Shown: positions 17,904-26,975, numbered from the stretch's first letter. The stretch: 64,000 nt of DNA from Myxococcota bacterium (GCA_029251165.1 JAQXDW010000007.1:124001-188000), one strand, 5' to 3'. Translations and numbers: made by a program. Notes: a model not told the origin generated them from the sequence alone.

Positions 17904-18503
17904 TCAGCGACGTGCAGAGATAAATGCCGTCGGACTCAAATAACCACGGGTGCTCTCGGAGTAGCCGGGACCAATCGACATTCCAGTTTCCATCCGCAGC
18001 TCCAGGTGGAGGTGGGCGATGTAGGCGCCATCCGCGTCCCCAATTCGTCCGATCTGCTCCCCTCGCGTCACCACATCTCCGACGCCGACGGTGTAGCCTG
18101 ACAGGTGCGCATACAGCGACTCCACCGCGTGCACGGTCTCCCCCTCCTGGTAGCGGTGGACAATGCGGACCACGTTCCCCCAATTGCCCGGCAGGTGCGC
18201 GGCGAAGCTGACCACTCCGTCGCCGATGGCGTGAACCGGATCGCCATAGTCGGAGTCTCCGCCACCCAGACCGTTCCAGTCCTCGCCGAGGTGACGGTCT
18301 TGCCCGAACCCCTGGGCGTTGTAGTAGCCCTGCGCATCGGGAGGGCCGACCGGGAAGTCGAAGCCGTCGGCAAGCGGAGCCTCCGGGATCGCCTCGACCG
18401 CATGCATGCCGTGAGCCGTGGTCGTCTCTCGGTCCGCCACGGCGAGCGGAAGGATGGTCATCCATGGAGACACCAAGACCAGCCGCACAAGCCATCGTCG
18501 CAT
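17904..18503 (-). CDS. M23-family metallopeptidase (LytM-like)
   Basis: A 199-residue exported protein. The start at 18503 is chosen because GGGAGGA stands 7 bases before this ATG and a signal peptide (RRWLVRLVLVSPWMTILPLAVA) follows. Zinc ligands are His71 and Asp75 (HLGED), with His164 and His166 of the HLHLE motif. 'SLYAHL' is also present. All ligands are intact, so peptidoglycan endopeptidase activity is plausible. An upstream extension of this reading frame to 18875 looks non-coding and is left out. Confidence 0.92.
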   Translation of the reverse strand: MRRWLVRLVLVSPWMTILPLAVADRETTTAHGMHAVEAIPEAPLADGFDFPVGPPDAQGYYNAQGFGQDRHLGEDWNGLGGGDSDYGDPVHAIGDGVVSFAAHLPGNWGNVVRIVHRYQEGETVHAVESLYAHLSGYTVGVGDVVTRGEQIGRIGDADGAYIAHLHLELRMETGMSIGPGYSESTRGYLSPTAFISARR

Positions 18504-18839
18504 CGAGCGTCCTCCCGATCCTCCTGACGCTCCTGCAGCGGCCAGGTTCGCGATGATGGTCGCTCCTGACAGGAGCTTGACGCGGTACCGAGCGCGCTCC
18601 CTATCTTTGGCGATCGGAACCCCCTCCAGGCAGTATTGTCGAGAGCATGCAGGTCTGGCCTGCGGCCTGGAGGAGCATCGGATGGTCATCGAGGCGTTGC
18701 GCGCGGCCCCCTCCCCTTCCGTAGGGCTGGCGCTGACACGCGCTGGTGATGCGGTGCTGGGCCTCGGATTCACCGACAGCCGCATCGCGACGTGCCCGTC
18801 AGCCAACCGGCTGGGGCGGGCAGCAGGCACCGGACCGGC
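18504..18839. other. 336-base intergenic region between divergent genes
   Basis: No gene is supported here. It must hold the promoters of the M23 peptidase (leftward) and the ferritin-like/carbamoyltransferase operon (rightward). I see no clear -35/-10 pair, inverted repeat or RNA gene. Open frames crossing it on both strands have Arg/Pro/Ser-rich translations typical of GC-rich non-coding DNA. Confidence 0.6.
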
Positions 18840-19508
18840 ATGCCTGTGATTCCCCTCATCGCCCGCCTGATCCATCCGCTGACCTGGGCCTCTCCCCGCC
18901 GCACAGTGAGGCGACTCTCATCGTTTGCGCGCGCAGAGGACGGCAGCCGCATCGATCTGTGTGCCGCTGCCGCCCACTGTGACAACCCGCAGCGTGCAGC
19001 GGCATACCTGGAGCACGCCCGAGACGAGGCCCGCCACACCCGGATGTTCGCCGCCCACGCCCGCCGACTCGCGGAGATACACCATCTCCCACCGCCCGCG
19101 CCGATCCGTGCCGACGGCGGTCACCTGTTCGAGACGCTGGGAGAGACCCGCTTCCTGGCGTTTGTTCACCTCGGGGAGCAGCGCGCGGTGCAGCAGTTCA
19201 CAGGCTACGCGCGCTGGCTGGCCCATCGCGACGCCAAGACCGCTGCAGTGTTCACAGCCCTGGTCACAGATGAGCGCCGCCACGCCGCTTACAGTCTCGC
19301 GCTGCTTGTCGAGCTCGCCGGAGAGCAGGGCGCACGCCGCGCGCTTCGACGGGCCGCCGTTTGGGAGCTCTGGCAGGCCTGGCAGCGGGTCGCACGACAC
19401 ACGGCCAGGCTGCTCTATCGGCTCCTCTTCCTGACCTTGGTTCCGCTCCTCGCCGTGCTGAGCGTGTGGGTTCGAGCAGTCAGACCACAGCAGAAGGGCT
19501 GGCAGTAG
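18840..19508 (+). CDS. Ferritin-like diiron-fold protein
   Basis: A 222-residue protein with the four-helix ferritin-like pattern. One ExxH lies in YLEHARDEARHTRMF, a Glu in HLGEQRAVQQF, and a second ExxH in VTDERRHAAYSL, so a diiron centre is plausible. The C-terminus has a hydrophobic helix (LLYRLLFLTLVPLLAVLSVWV), suggesting membrane attachment. The ATG at 18840 is chosen because an upstream in-frame GTG adds a non-homologous tail. It is coupled to the carbamoyltransferase by a 1-base overlap (TAGTG). It may be an oxidase or hydroxylase acting on the same product. Confidence 0.75.
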   Translation: MPVIPLIARLIHPLTWASPRRTVRRLSSFARAEDGSRIDLCAAAAHCDNPQRAAAYLEHARDEARHTRMFAAHARRLAEIHHLPPPAPIRADGGHLFETLGETRFLAFVHLGEQRAVQQFTGYARWLAHRDAKTAAVFTALVTDERRHAAYSLALLVELAGEQGARRALRRAAVWELWQAWQRVARHTARLLYRLLFLTLVPLLAVLSVWVRAVRPQQKGWQ

Positions 19509-21217
19509 TGGCGGCCATCCTCGGCATCTCCGCTCACTACCACGACGCGGCTGCGGCACTGGTCGTCGACGGAGAGGTGGTGGCGGCCATCCAGGAAGAG
19601 CGGCTGAGTCGCATCAAGAACGACCCCGCCCTCCCCCGACGCGCAGCCCGGCGCTGCCTCGCAATCGGCGGCATCCCCACAGCCGACCTCGACGCCGTGG
19701 TGTTCTACGAGAGCCCCTATGCACGCCTGGAGCGGGTCCTGGTCTACGGGCTCCGCCACTTTCCCCGCTCGCTCCGACAGCTCCCGCGTGCGCTGGAGGT
19801 CAACCTGTCCCGCAAGCTCTGGGTGCTCGATCTCATCGCGTCTGCGCTCGACATCCCCCGCACGAAGGTCCACGCCGTCAGCCATCACCGCAGCCACGCG
19901 GCCTCCGCCTTCTTCCCCTCTCCGTTCTCAGAGGCCGCCATCCTGACGGTGGATGGTGCCGGAGAGGACACCACGACCGCCATCTGGCACGGCCAGGACG
20001 ACCGCCTCACCCTGAAGTCTGCGCTCCCCTTCCCGCACTCGCTGGGGCTCCTGTATGCGGGCCTGACCGGCTACCTCGGCTTCCCGGTCAATGAAGGTGA
20101 GCACCGGGTGATGGGGCTTGCGGCCTGGGGCCAGCCGACGCGACAGGCTGAATTCGCGCGCCTCATTCACCCAGAGCCCGGCGGGGCGTTCTCGCTGAGC
20201 ACCGACTTCTTCTCCGACATGCTGGATCCACAGTGCGGCTTCGGCCCCAAGCTGGAGACGCTCCTCGGCCCCGCCCGGCGTCTCGGGAAGCCCTGGAACC
20301 TTCGCGATCCGACAGACCAGGCCTATGCCGACATCGCCGCCACCCTCCAGCACACCACCGAGGAGGCGCTGCTCCGGCTCGCCGTGCAGGCCCGCGAGGT
20401 GACCGGCGCGCGGAGCCTCTGCCTCGCGGGCGGGGTCGCGCTGAACTGCGTGGCCAATGCGCGCATCGCAGCGGAGGCCGGCTTCGAGCGTGTCTTCGTT
20501 CAGCCCGCCGCCGGAGATGCTGGCGGCGCGCTCGGAGCGGCGCTGCTGGGGGCCATCGAGGCGGGCGACGGTCGCTGCGCACCGATGCGGCACGCCCGGC
20601 TCGGTGACCGGTGTGATCCTGGCGAGGCCGCTGCGCTGGCGGAGGCCCTCGGGATGACCACCCGCCGTGTCACCGATCCGAGCCAAGAAGCGGCCGCTCG
20701 CATCGCGTCGGGTCAGCTCATCGGGTTCGTCTCCGGACGTGAAGAGTGGGGGCCGCGCGCGCTGGGGCAGCGCAGCATCCTCGCCGATCCCCGACACACC
20801 GCCACCGCCGACACCCTCAACCGCGTCGTCAAGCAGCGGGAGCCGTTTCGCCCATTCGCACCCGCCGTTCTCTCTGAGCGGACCGAGGACTTCTTCGTCG
20901 GTGCGCCCGATGAGCTGACTCCGTTCATGACCACCACCCGCCCGGTGCGCCCCGCGGCCAGCCTCGACGCCGTGCGACACGTCGACGGCTCGGCGCGGCT
21001 CCAGACGGTCACGTCAGAGGGCGCACCAGGGCTCGCCGCAGTCCTCGAGGCGCTCTCCGAGACTGCTGGGCTGCCGGTCGTGCTCAACACCTCGCTCAAC
21101 GGTCCCGGAGAGCCGATTGTGTCCTCCGCCGCAGATGCCATCCGCTTCCTCGCCACCCGCCCGATCGATGCGATGCTGATCGAAGACCTCCTGATTCAGC
21201 GGACCCAGAAGTCATGA
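19508..21217 (+). CDS. NodU/CmcH-family carbamoyltransferase
   Basis: A 569-residue enzyme that transfers a carbamoyl group from carbamoyl phosphate through carbamoyl-AMP to a hydroxyl acceptor. The GTG start at 19508 opens with the family N-terminus 'AAILGISAHYHDAAAALVVDG'. The N-terminal TsaD/Kae1-like domain contains 'SHHRSHAASAFF', 'LTVDGAGEDTT', 'EHRVMGLAAWG' and 'GGVALNCVAN'. The C-terminal domain contains 'GPRALGQRSILADPR', 'REPFRPFAPAVL' and 'VLNTSLNGPGEPIVS'. The small membrane gene directly after it is the usual partner of this clade in polysaccharide or saxitoxin-like (SxtI) loci. The acceptor is unknown. Confidence 0.95.
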   Translation: MAAILGISAHYHDAAAALVVDGEVVAAIQEERLSRIKNDPALPRRAARRCLAIGGIPTADLDAVVFYESPYARLERVLVYGLRHFPRSLRQLPRALEVNLSRKLWVLDLIASALDIPRTKVHAVSHHRSHAASAFFPSPFSEAAILTVDGAGEDTTTAIWHGQDDRLTLKSALPFPHSLGLLYAGLTGYLGFPVNEGEHRVMGLAAWGQPTRQAEFARLIHPEPGGAFSLSTDFFSDMLDPQCGFGPKLETLLGPARRLGKPWNLRDPTDQAYADIAATLQHTTEEALLRLAVQAREVTGARSLCLAGGVALNCVANARIAAEAGFERVFVQPAAGDAGGALGAALLGAIEAGDGRCAPMRHARLGDRCDPGEAAALAEALGMTTRRVTDPSQEAAARIASGQLIGFVSGREEWGPRALGQRSILADPRHTATADTLNRVVKQREPFRPFAPAVLSERTEDFFVGAPDELTPFMTTTRPVRPAASLDAVRHVDGSARLQTVTSEGAPGLAAVLEALSETAGLPVVLNTSLNGPGEPIVSSAADAIRFLATRPIDAMLIEDLLIQRTQKS

Positions 21218-21375
21218 AGTACGGCCAGACCCTCCGCGAGCTCATCCGTCACTTTGCCCACCGAGAGCGCTATCTGCTGCTCCCGCTGCTGCTCGTGCTC
21301 ATCCTCGCCGGCGGACTCCTGCTCATGAGCGGCGGGCTCTCCTACGTTGCCCCCTTGGTCTACACAGTCTTCTGA
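21214..21375 (+). CDS. Small membrane protein, DUF5989-like
   Basis: A 53-residue protein overlapping the carbamoyltransferase stop by ATGA. A basic, helical N-terminus (KYGQTLRELIRHFAHRERY) leads into one long hydrophobic helix of about 22 residues. It ends in a short 'GLSYVAPLVYTVF'. This layout, with a charged head, a Leu-rich helix and an ending like 'APFIYTLF', matches the DUF5989 proteins that accompany NodU-type carbamoyltransferases. It is the third gene of the operon and may anchor or help the enzyme at the membrane. Confidence 0.8.
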   Translation: MKYGQTLRELIRHFAHRERYLLLPLLLVLILAGGLLLMSGGLSYVAPLVYTVF

Positions 21376-21520
21376 GCTGGTGCGCCGTACCCGGAACACT
21401 CGCATCGAAAACGGCCGATGGATTTGTTGATGAGTGGCGCTCAGCTCTGTAGAGAGGGAGGCTACAGAAAAACAATCAGACAAACGGCCCCGATGCTGCA
21501 TGGGCCAATGTGGAGCCGGT

Positions 21521-24484
21521 ATGACTCTAATCGCGCTGCTGCTCGCCTGCTCTGGCGAGCACACCTCCGTCCTGTATGTCGCACCCGCTGCGGACGGCGA
21601 GCTGGACGACCCGTCCATGCCGATGCCGCCGCCGTTCACCACCATCCAGGGCGCCATCGATGCGGCCACCTCCGGTCAGACCGTCGCGGTCCCCAGCGGG
21701 ACCTACGTCGAAGACCTCACCATGAAGTCCGGCGTCACCGTGGACGGTGCCGGCTTTGGCGAGACCACCGTCATCGGCACGGTCACCTTTGACGGCGTCA
21801 CCGGCGCCACGCTCTCCGACCTCAGCATCTACGACTACGACTACGCCACCGGCGGCAGCGGTCAGGTCTACACCGGAATCTACGTCACCGACGGAGACGC
21901 GGACATCTCCGGCGTCGGCATCTACTACACCCTCTACGGGGTCTACGCCGACAACGCCGACACGGTCAACGTCGACATCGCCAACATCGGCGGCAACTGG
22001 TACGGCATCCTGTCTGACGGCACGACAGACATGAACGTCACCAACAGCTTCATCTACTCCAACCCTGCTGGCGGCATCGCGACGGACAACACCTCTGGCG
22101 GCACGATCCTGCACAACACCGTCATCGGCAATGGCTTCGCGGGCATCTCCAGCTACCTGACCGGCGGCATCAGCCAGGGCAACGACAGCAGCGAGACGGT
22201 CGCCAACAACGTCGTGGTCAGCAACTACTACGGGATGAACTGCTACAGCTGCACCGGGGCTGCGCTGAACAACCTCGTCTGGGGCAACACCACCGACTAC
22301 GTCAACGATGCCTCCGCGTCCTCCTCAGACATCTCCTCGGACCCGCTGTTTGAGAACCCCAACGAGGGCGACTACGGCATCTCCTCCACCTCGCCCTGCA
22401 TCGACGCCGGCAGCGCGACCTGGGGCGTCGCCACCGACATCCACGGCGAGGCCCGCCCGCAGGGTGACGGCTACGACATGGGCAACGACGAGTTCGCCCT
22501 CTCTGGCTACGACCTGATGATCACGGAGGTCATGGCAAACGCCAAGACCGAGTCGACCGGTGAATTTGTCGAGATCTACAACGGCGGCACCGCTGCTGTG
22601 GACCTCAGCGGCCTCATCCTCACCGACGGAGACGAGGTCGACACCCTCCAGGCCTTCGACGGCGGCGACACCGAGGTCGCTGCCGGTGCATACGCGGTCA
22701 TCGTCGATCCAGACTACGACGGCTTCTACAGCATCGACTCCGGCGTGATCGTGCTGACCACCAACGACACCGAGGTCGGAAACGGCCTCACCACGTCTGA
22801 TGAGGTCACGCTCTACGAGTCCGACGGCTCCACCCTCATCTCCAGCTTCTCCCACCCCTCGGATCCCGGCGACGGCATCTCCAGCGAGCTGTACAACAGC
22901 GACAACGGCGATGCTGCCGGTAACTGGCGGGACAGCGTCTGTGTCGACGGCCACTCTGCCGGCGCGGAGGACTGCTTCCCCGAGAGCGGCGACCCGGCGG
23001 ACCTCATCCTCACCGAGGTCATGGCCCATCCAGACAGCCTGTTCGACTCTACCGGTGAGTACGTCGAGGTCTACAACCCCACGACCACCGAGATCGACCT
23101 GTCCGGCCTCGTCATCTCCGACGGCGACTCCAGCGACACCCTGAATGCCTTCCAGTCCGGCTCGACCCTGCTCGGCCCCAGCGAGCACGCGCTGATCATC
23201 GACCCGAACTACGACTACGCCTACGATCTGCCCAACGACACCATCATCGTCACCACTTCGGACTCCACCATCGGAAACGGCCTGTCCCGAGCCAACCCGG
23301 TGGTCCTGTATGAATCGGACGGCACCTCGGTCATCGACAGCTACACCGCCCCCTCCACCAACCCAGACCGGGCGGAGAGCGTCGAGCGCGAGGACTACAC
23401 AGACAAGAGCTCGGCGTGGGTCCTGGCCGGTGACGTCTGCTCCAGCACCGCGAGCCCCGGCCGACTCAACGCGGCTGCCGGTGGTGTCTGCGGGCAGCTC
23501 CAGATCACCGAGATCTGTGCCAACGCAGACGACGAAGACACCGGCGAGTTCATCGAGATCTACAACAACGGCTACGACACCGTCGACCTGGCGGGTCTGC
23601 TGATCTCCGACGGCGACGAGGTCGACATCCTCCAGGCCTACGATTCCTCCGCCACAGAGCTTGCTCCCGGAGCGTACGCGGTCATTCTCGATGCCGAGTA
23701 CGCCTCGGAGTACTCCATCGGCACCGACGCCATCCTGCTGACCACCGGCGACACCACACTCGGAAACTCCCTGTCGGTCTCCAACAGCATCTTCTTCTAC
23801 GAGGCCGACGGCGTCCACCTCCTGGACTCCTTCCTCCACCCGTCCAATCCCGGCAACGGCATCAGCCTGGAGCGCATTGACTACGCGACCCCAAGCCAGC
23901 TCGACAGCATCGACAACTGGACCGCCAGCACCTGCGCGAGCGACTCCTCTCCCGGCCTCCCCAACTGCACTGGCGACGACGCCGATGCGGTCCTGAGCAC
24001 CTCAGGCGTCGTGATCACCGAGATCATGGCGAACGCCGACGATGAGTCTACCGGTGAGTTCGTCGAGCTCTACAACAGCGGCACCTCGACCATCGATCTG
24101 CTGTACTGGGTCCTCTATGACGGCGACGCGGCCGACACTGTCTTTGGCTACTCTGATGTCTACGACACCCTCCTCGACCCCGGCGACTACGCCCTGATCA
24201 TCGATCAGGACTACGACGGCGACTACGCGAAGATCATCGACAGCAGCGCGCTCCTTCTGACCACCGATGACTCCACGCTCGGCTCTGGCCTGTCGACCTC
24301 CGATGAAGTCTACCTCTACGAGTCCGACGCCAGCACCTTCGTCGACAGCTTCACCTACCCCTGGGATCCGGGGAACGGCGTGAGCATCGAGAAGGTCACC
24401 ATCGGCAGTGGAGACGTCGAGAGCAACTGGCAGGAGAGCCCCTGCACCGCAGGAGCCTCCCCCGGTCAGGGCAGCTGCCCGTGA
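21521..24484 (+). CDS. Large lipoprotein: beta-helix plus four lamin-tail domains
   Basis: A 987-residue surface protein. The ATG at 21521 gives a short leader with lipobox LLAC (Cys10). Residues about 20-320 form a right-handed parallel beta-helix (repeating 'NNVVVSN', 'ALNNLVWGN', 'CIDAGSA'), a fold shared with pectate lyases and adhesins. Four tandem lamin-tail domains follow, starting near residues 331, 494, 659 and 828. Each opens with 'ITE.MANA', then 'TGEF.E.YN' and 'DLSGL..SDGD'. Such domains often mediate binding at the cell surface or accompany secreted nucleases, but no catalytic domain is present. Low-Lys, Asp-rich composition suggests Ca2+ binding. Confidence 0.88.
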   Translation: MTLIALLLACSGEHTSVLYVAPAADGELDDPSMPMPPPFTTIQGAIDAATSGQTVAVPSGTYVEDLTMKSGVTVDGAGFGETTVIGTVTFDGVTGATLSDLSIYDYDYATGGSGQVYTGIYVTDGDADISGVGIYYTLYGVYADNADTVNVDIANIGGNWYGILSDGTTDMNVTNSFIYSNPAGGIATDNTSGGTILHNTVIGNGFAGISSYLTGGISQGNDSSETVANNVVVSNYYGMNCYSCTGAALNNLVWGNTTDYVNDASASSSDISSDPLFENPNEGDYGISSTSPCIDAGSATWGVATDIHGEARPQGDGYDMGNDEFALSGYDLMITEVMANAKTESTGEFVEIYNGGTAAVDLSGLILTDGDEVDTLQAFDGGDTEVAAGAYAVIVDPDYDGFYSIDSGVIVLTTNDTEVGNGLTTSDEVTLYESDGSTLISSFSHPSDPGDGISSELYNSDNGDAAGNWRDSVCVDGHSAGAEDCFPESGDPADLILTEVMAHPDSLFDSTGEYVEVYNPTTTEIDLSGLVISDGDSSDTLNAFQSGSTLLGPSEHALIIDPNYDYAYDLPNDTIIVTTSDSTIGNGLSRANPVVLYESDGTSVIDSYTAPSTNPDRAESVEREDYTDKSSAWVLAGDVCSSTASPGRLNAAAGGVCGQLQITEICANADDEDTGEFIEIYNNGYDTVDLAGLLISDGDEVDILQAYDSSATELAPGAYAVILDAEYASEYSIGTDAILLTTGDTTLGNSLSVSNSIFFYEADGVHLLDSFLHPSNPGNGISLERIDYATPSQLDSIDNWTASTCASDSSPGLPNCTGDDADAVLSTSGVVITEIMANADDESTGEFVELYNSGTSTIDLLYWVLYDGDAADTVFGYSDVYDTLLDPGDYALIIDQDYDGDYAKIIDSSALLLTTDDSTLGSGLSTSDEVYLYESDASTFVDSFTYPWDPGNGVSIEKVTIGSGDVESNWQESPCTAGASPGQGSCP

Positions 24485-24521
24485 TCGGTCGCGCAATCCG
24501 CTCTAAACCTTGGAAACGACA

Positions 24522-25508
24522 ATGAAGAACCTCACCCTGCTGCTGCTGACGCTTCCTGTGCTCGGCTGCGGCGACAAGAACGACACCGCAGCTGAAGAGT
24601 CTGATGCGGACACCGACGCGGACACCGACGCGGACACCGACGCAGACACCGACGCGGACACCGATGCAGATGCCGATCTCATCAGCCTCAGCATCAACGG
24701 TGATGCCACCACGCTCACCACCCGCGAGGTCCTGACCTACACCGTCGAGGCCACCTTCGACGACGGAACCACCGCCGATGTCACCGCCGATGCCTCGGTG
24801 TCCTCTTCTGACGACGATGTGCTCACCGTCTACACCTCCGGCTCGGCCCAGCCTCTCGGTGCTGGCAGCGCGACGCTGACCGCTGAGCTCGACGGATTCG
24901 GGGATGGGTTTATGGTCGACGTGACCGTGGTGGCAGCAGAAGAAGGCGACCTCGTGATCAACGAGATCCTCTCGGATGCAACCGTCGAGGGTGATCCCAA
25001 CGGCGACGGCACCACCGACGATGTCGAGGATGAGTATGTCGAGATCGCCAACCACTCCGATGTGACCGTGGATCTCACGGGAATCTACATCCAGGAGAAC
25101 GACCTGCTCGGCCAGCCCCGGCACACCTTCGCCGACGGCACGACCCTGCGCGCGGGAGAGGCCATCGTGGTGTTTGGTGGCGGAGACGTCAGCAGCCTGT
25201 CCGAGGACAACGTCACCTTCCTCACTGCAGACAACGACGATCCAGGCATCGCCTACGGACTCGGCCTGACCAACAGCGGAGATCGGGTCTCCTTGATCAA
25301 CGCCGACGGCACGACCCTGACCATCGTCATGTACGGAGACGCGGACCTCACCGCGACCACACCGGCCATCCTCGATGCCTCGCTGAACCTCGACGAGGAC
25401 GTCTGGGGCAAGGCCTACGAGAGCCACAGCGACCTCTCCAGCAGCGCATACAGCCCCGGCACCCTGCTCGACGGCAGCGCGTACCCGGGTCCGGATGGCC
25501 GCTACTGA
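24522..25508 (+). CDS. Lipoprotein with Asp-rich spacer, Ig-like and lamin-tail domains
   Basis: A 328-residue lipoprotein starting at the ATG at 24522 (a TTG at 24510 is in frame). The leader ends in lipobox VLGC. After about 12 residues comes a D-A/T-D spacer of some 24 residues. A bacterial Ig-like domain (SINGDATTLTTREVLTYTVEA) and a C-terminal lamin-tail domain (LVINEILSDATVEGDPNGDG) follow. It shares the lamin-tail theme with the gene 37 bases upstream and is likely in the same operon. A surface structural or binding role is inferred. Confidence 0.85.
   Translation: MKNLTLLLLTLPVLGCGDKNDTAAEESDADTDADTDADTDADTDADTDADADLISLSINGDATTLTTREVLTYTVEATFDDGTTADVTADASVSSSDDDVLTVYTSGSAQPLGAGSATLTAELDGFGDGFMVDVTVVAAEEGDLVINEILSDATVEGDPNGDGTTDDVEDEYVEIANHSDVTVDLTGIYIQENDLLGQPRHTFADGTTLRAGEAIVVFGGGDVSSLSEDNVTFLTADNDDPGIAYGLGLTNSGDRVSLINADGTTLTIVMYGDADLTATTPAILDASLNLDEDVWGKAYESHSDLSSSAYSPGTLLDGSAYPGPDGRY
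24603..24674 (+). repeat. 12-bp tandem repeat encoding (DADT)n
   Basis: Six copies of a 12-base unit, consensus GACGCGGACACC, lie back to back inside the lipoprotein gene. The first, fourth and last units have single changes. The repeat stays in frame and encodes the acidic spacer after the lipid anchor. Copy number is likely to vary between strains. Confidence 0.9.
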
Positions 25509-25523
25509 GCGACGGGCTCAAGC

Positions 25524-25547
25524 GGCGGCGTGAAGCCGGCCGCCGCC
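25524..25547. terminator. GC-rich hairpin between convergent genes
   Basis: GGCGGCG (25524-25530) pairs with CGCCGCC (25541-25547) across a 10-base loop, between two convergent stops. No T-tract is present on either strand, so a role as a bidirectional terminator is tentative. Confidence 0.35.
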
Positions 25548-25548
25548 C

Positions 25549-26286
25549 TCAGGCTCTCGTGCGCGCGCGCTGACGGAGCGGTGTGCTGACGAGCAGCAGC
25601 AGCGCGCCCACCACGAGGCCGAGGAGACCGTGGGTGGTGAGGATGTGCCAGGTGTCGCCAGAGGGGCAGAAGAGCTGCTGAGTGATGAAGCCAGCACAGC
25701 CGCCTGCTGCCGCCGCGCTGAGCACCCGCCAGATCGCCATGTGGCGGCTTCGCTGGAGCAGGAGCACGCCGGCACCGGTCAACGATGCAACCGTGCCTCC
25801 GAACCAAAAGCAGCCCGACTCCCAGGGCATGGGGCGCGCGGAGCTGGTCTGTCCGGGCCAGAATTCAGGCAGGCTCGACAGACCCGCTGGAGCCAACAGC
25901 ATGACGCCGATGAGCAGCCAGGAGGCCCATCCCAGGGAGCGCTTGTGGAGGCCGCGCAGGCTCAGCATCACCGCTGAGATGCCGAGCGCTGCCAGCCCGA
26001 GCAGGGCCACCAGCATCCGCAGCCCGGCGTCACCGGACAGGTCGGTCCGCAGGCCGTGCGCTGCGGTGAAGACACCAGACAGCACGACGCCGAGCGCCAC
26101 GCCCATGAGCACCCGAGCGGTAGTGGAGCGCTGCTGGAGGCGGTCGAGCATGCTGGGCTGTGCGTCGATCGTGACCGCAGCAATGTCGGCAAACAGACGC
26201 TCCATCTCGTCACCGGGAAGCGGCGCGGTGTAGACGCACCGATCTGCCTCGAGGTGTGGATCGCGAAGGGGAGAGTCGTTGGACAT
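25549..26286 (-). CDS. Six-helix membrane anti-sigma-like protein
   Basis: A 245-residue protein starting at MSNDSPLRD. An N-terminal cytoplasmic segment of about 55 residues is followed by six hydrophobic helices. The layout is like NrsF/DUF1109 anti-sigma factors. It lies 35 bases downstream of an ECF sigma gene on the same strand. That position and topology, rather than a clear motif, support the call. If correct, it would hold the sigma factor at the inner membrane until a signal arrives. Confidence 0.65.
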   Translation of the reverse strand: MSNDSPLRDPHLEADRCVYTAPLPGDEMERLFADIAAVTIDAQPSMLDRLQQRSTTARVLMGVALGVVLSGVFTAAHGLRTDLSGDAGLRMLVALLGLAALGISAVMLSLRGLHKRSLGWASWLLIGVMLLAPAGLSSLPEFWPGQTSSARPMPWESGCFWFGGTVASLTGAGVLLLQRSRHMAIWRVLSAAAAGGCAGFITQQLFCPSGDTWHILTTHGLLGLVVGALLLLVSTPLRQRARTRA

Positions 26287-26321
26287 GGCTTCTTGGGGGT
26301 ATGCCACGCAGAACCGCGTGG

Positions 26322-26879
26322 TTACCCATCCTCCTGGAGTGTTTCGCGCAGCTTCTTGTAGGCACGGTGAGCACGGACCTTCACTGCTGAAGTAGAGGCG
26401 CCGACAACCGCTCCGATCTCTCGGAAGGTCAGCCCCTCATACCAGTGCAGAACCACGACCTCTCGCTGCGATTCGCTGAGCTGCTGGAGAGCACGACGGA
26501 CCGCGCGATCCGTCGCTGAGGAGACATCCGGGCTGGTGCGAGGCTCGCCGTGGCGCTCGGGATCGTAGATGACCTCTGGCTTTCGCTTCTGACGTCGAAA
26601 GTGCTCCCGCCGGATGTTGTGGCCGATGGTGTAGAACCAGGGCCGAAACGGTGCGCCGTGCCGAAAGTCTGCCCGAGCACGGTGGACGTGCATGAAGGTC
26701 TGCTGGACCATGTCTCTCGCCAGCTCCGGGCTTCCGGTTACCCGTGAAAAGTAGCCCTGGAGTCGTCCACCATACCGTCGAAAGAGTTCCTCAAACGCTG
26801 CCCGTTCCTTCTGGTGGCAATACAATGCCATCAGCTCCTCGTCGGAGACCTTCTCTAAGGAGAGGGCAAAGTCGGGCAT
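26322..26879 (-). CDS. ECF-type RNA polymerase sigma factor
   Basis: A 185-residue sigma-70 family protein. The ATG at 26879 (MPDFALSLEKVSDEELM) is chosen because AGAGG stands 9 bases before it. An upstream in-frame ATG would add 20 AT-rich, non-homologous residues. Region 2 (AFEELFRRYGGRLQGYFSRV, then ELARDMVQQTFMHVHRA) and region 4 (LSESQREVVVLHWYEGLTFREIG and SAVKVRAHRAYKKLRE) are complete. The next gene downstream is a membrane anti-sigma-like protein. The divergent gene 97 bases upstream is a candidate regulon member. Confidence 0.95.
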   Translation of the reverse strand: MPDFALSLEKVSDEELMALYCHQKERAAFEELFRRYGGRLQGYFSRVTGSPELARDMVQQTFMHVHRARADFRHGAPFRPWFYTIGHNIRREHFRRQKRKPEVIYDPERHGEPRTSPDVSSATDRAVRRALQQLSESQREVVVLHWYEGLTFREIGAVVGASTSAVKVRAHRAYKKLRETLQEDG

Positions 26880-26975
26880 AAAAAGAATCCTCTGAAAGCA
26901 GATAATACTTTTTTTGACCCTAAACTTTGAATACATCATCAGTGCGCTCCGTCTGGAGCAGGGAACGAGGGAGCC
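26880..26975. promoter_or_regulatory. AT-rich divergent promoter region
   Basis: This 96-base gap between the sigma gene (leftward) and the WXXGXW protein (rightward) includes a strikingly AT-rich stretch at 26885-26940 (AATACTTTTTTTGACC, TTTGAATACATCATC). It should contain both promoters. No ECF consensus is identified by eye. Confidence 0.45.

Noticed and set aside
18504-18875. N-terminal extension of the M23 peptidase frame and an opposing 143-codon frame
   Set aside because: The peptidase has a clear ribosome site and signal peptide at 18503. The extension has no homologous features.
22325-23839. A 504-codon leftward open frame opposite the lamin-tail lipoprotein
   Set aside because: Val/Gly/Asp-rich translation with periodicity copied from the tandem domains of the real gene; no start signal or motif.
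24603-24674. CRISPR-like array suggested by regular short repeats
   Set aside because: The unit is 12 bases with no spacers, in frame within a lipoprotein, and encodes an acidic linker.
26880-26939. 20-residue N-terminal extension of the ECF sigma factor
   Set aside because: The residues are AT-codon-rich, non-homologous, and overlap the expected promoter; a good ribosome site supports the start at 26879.
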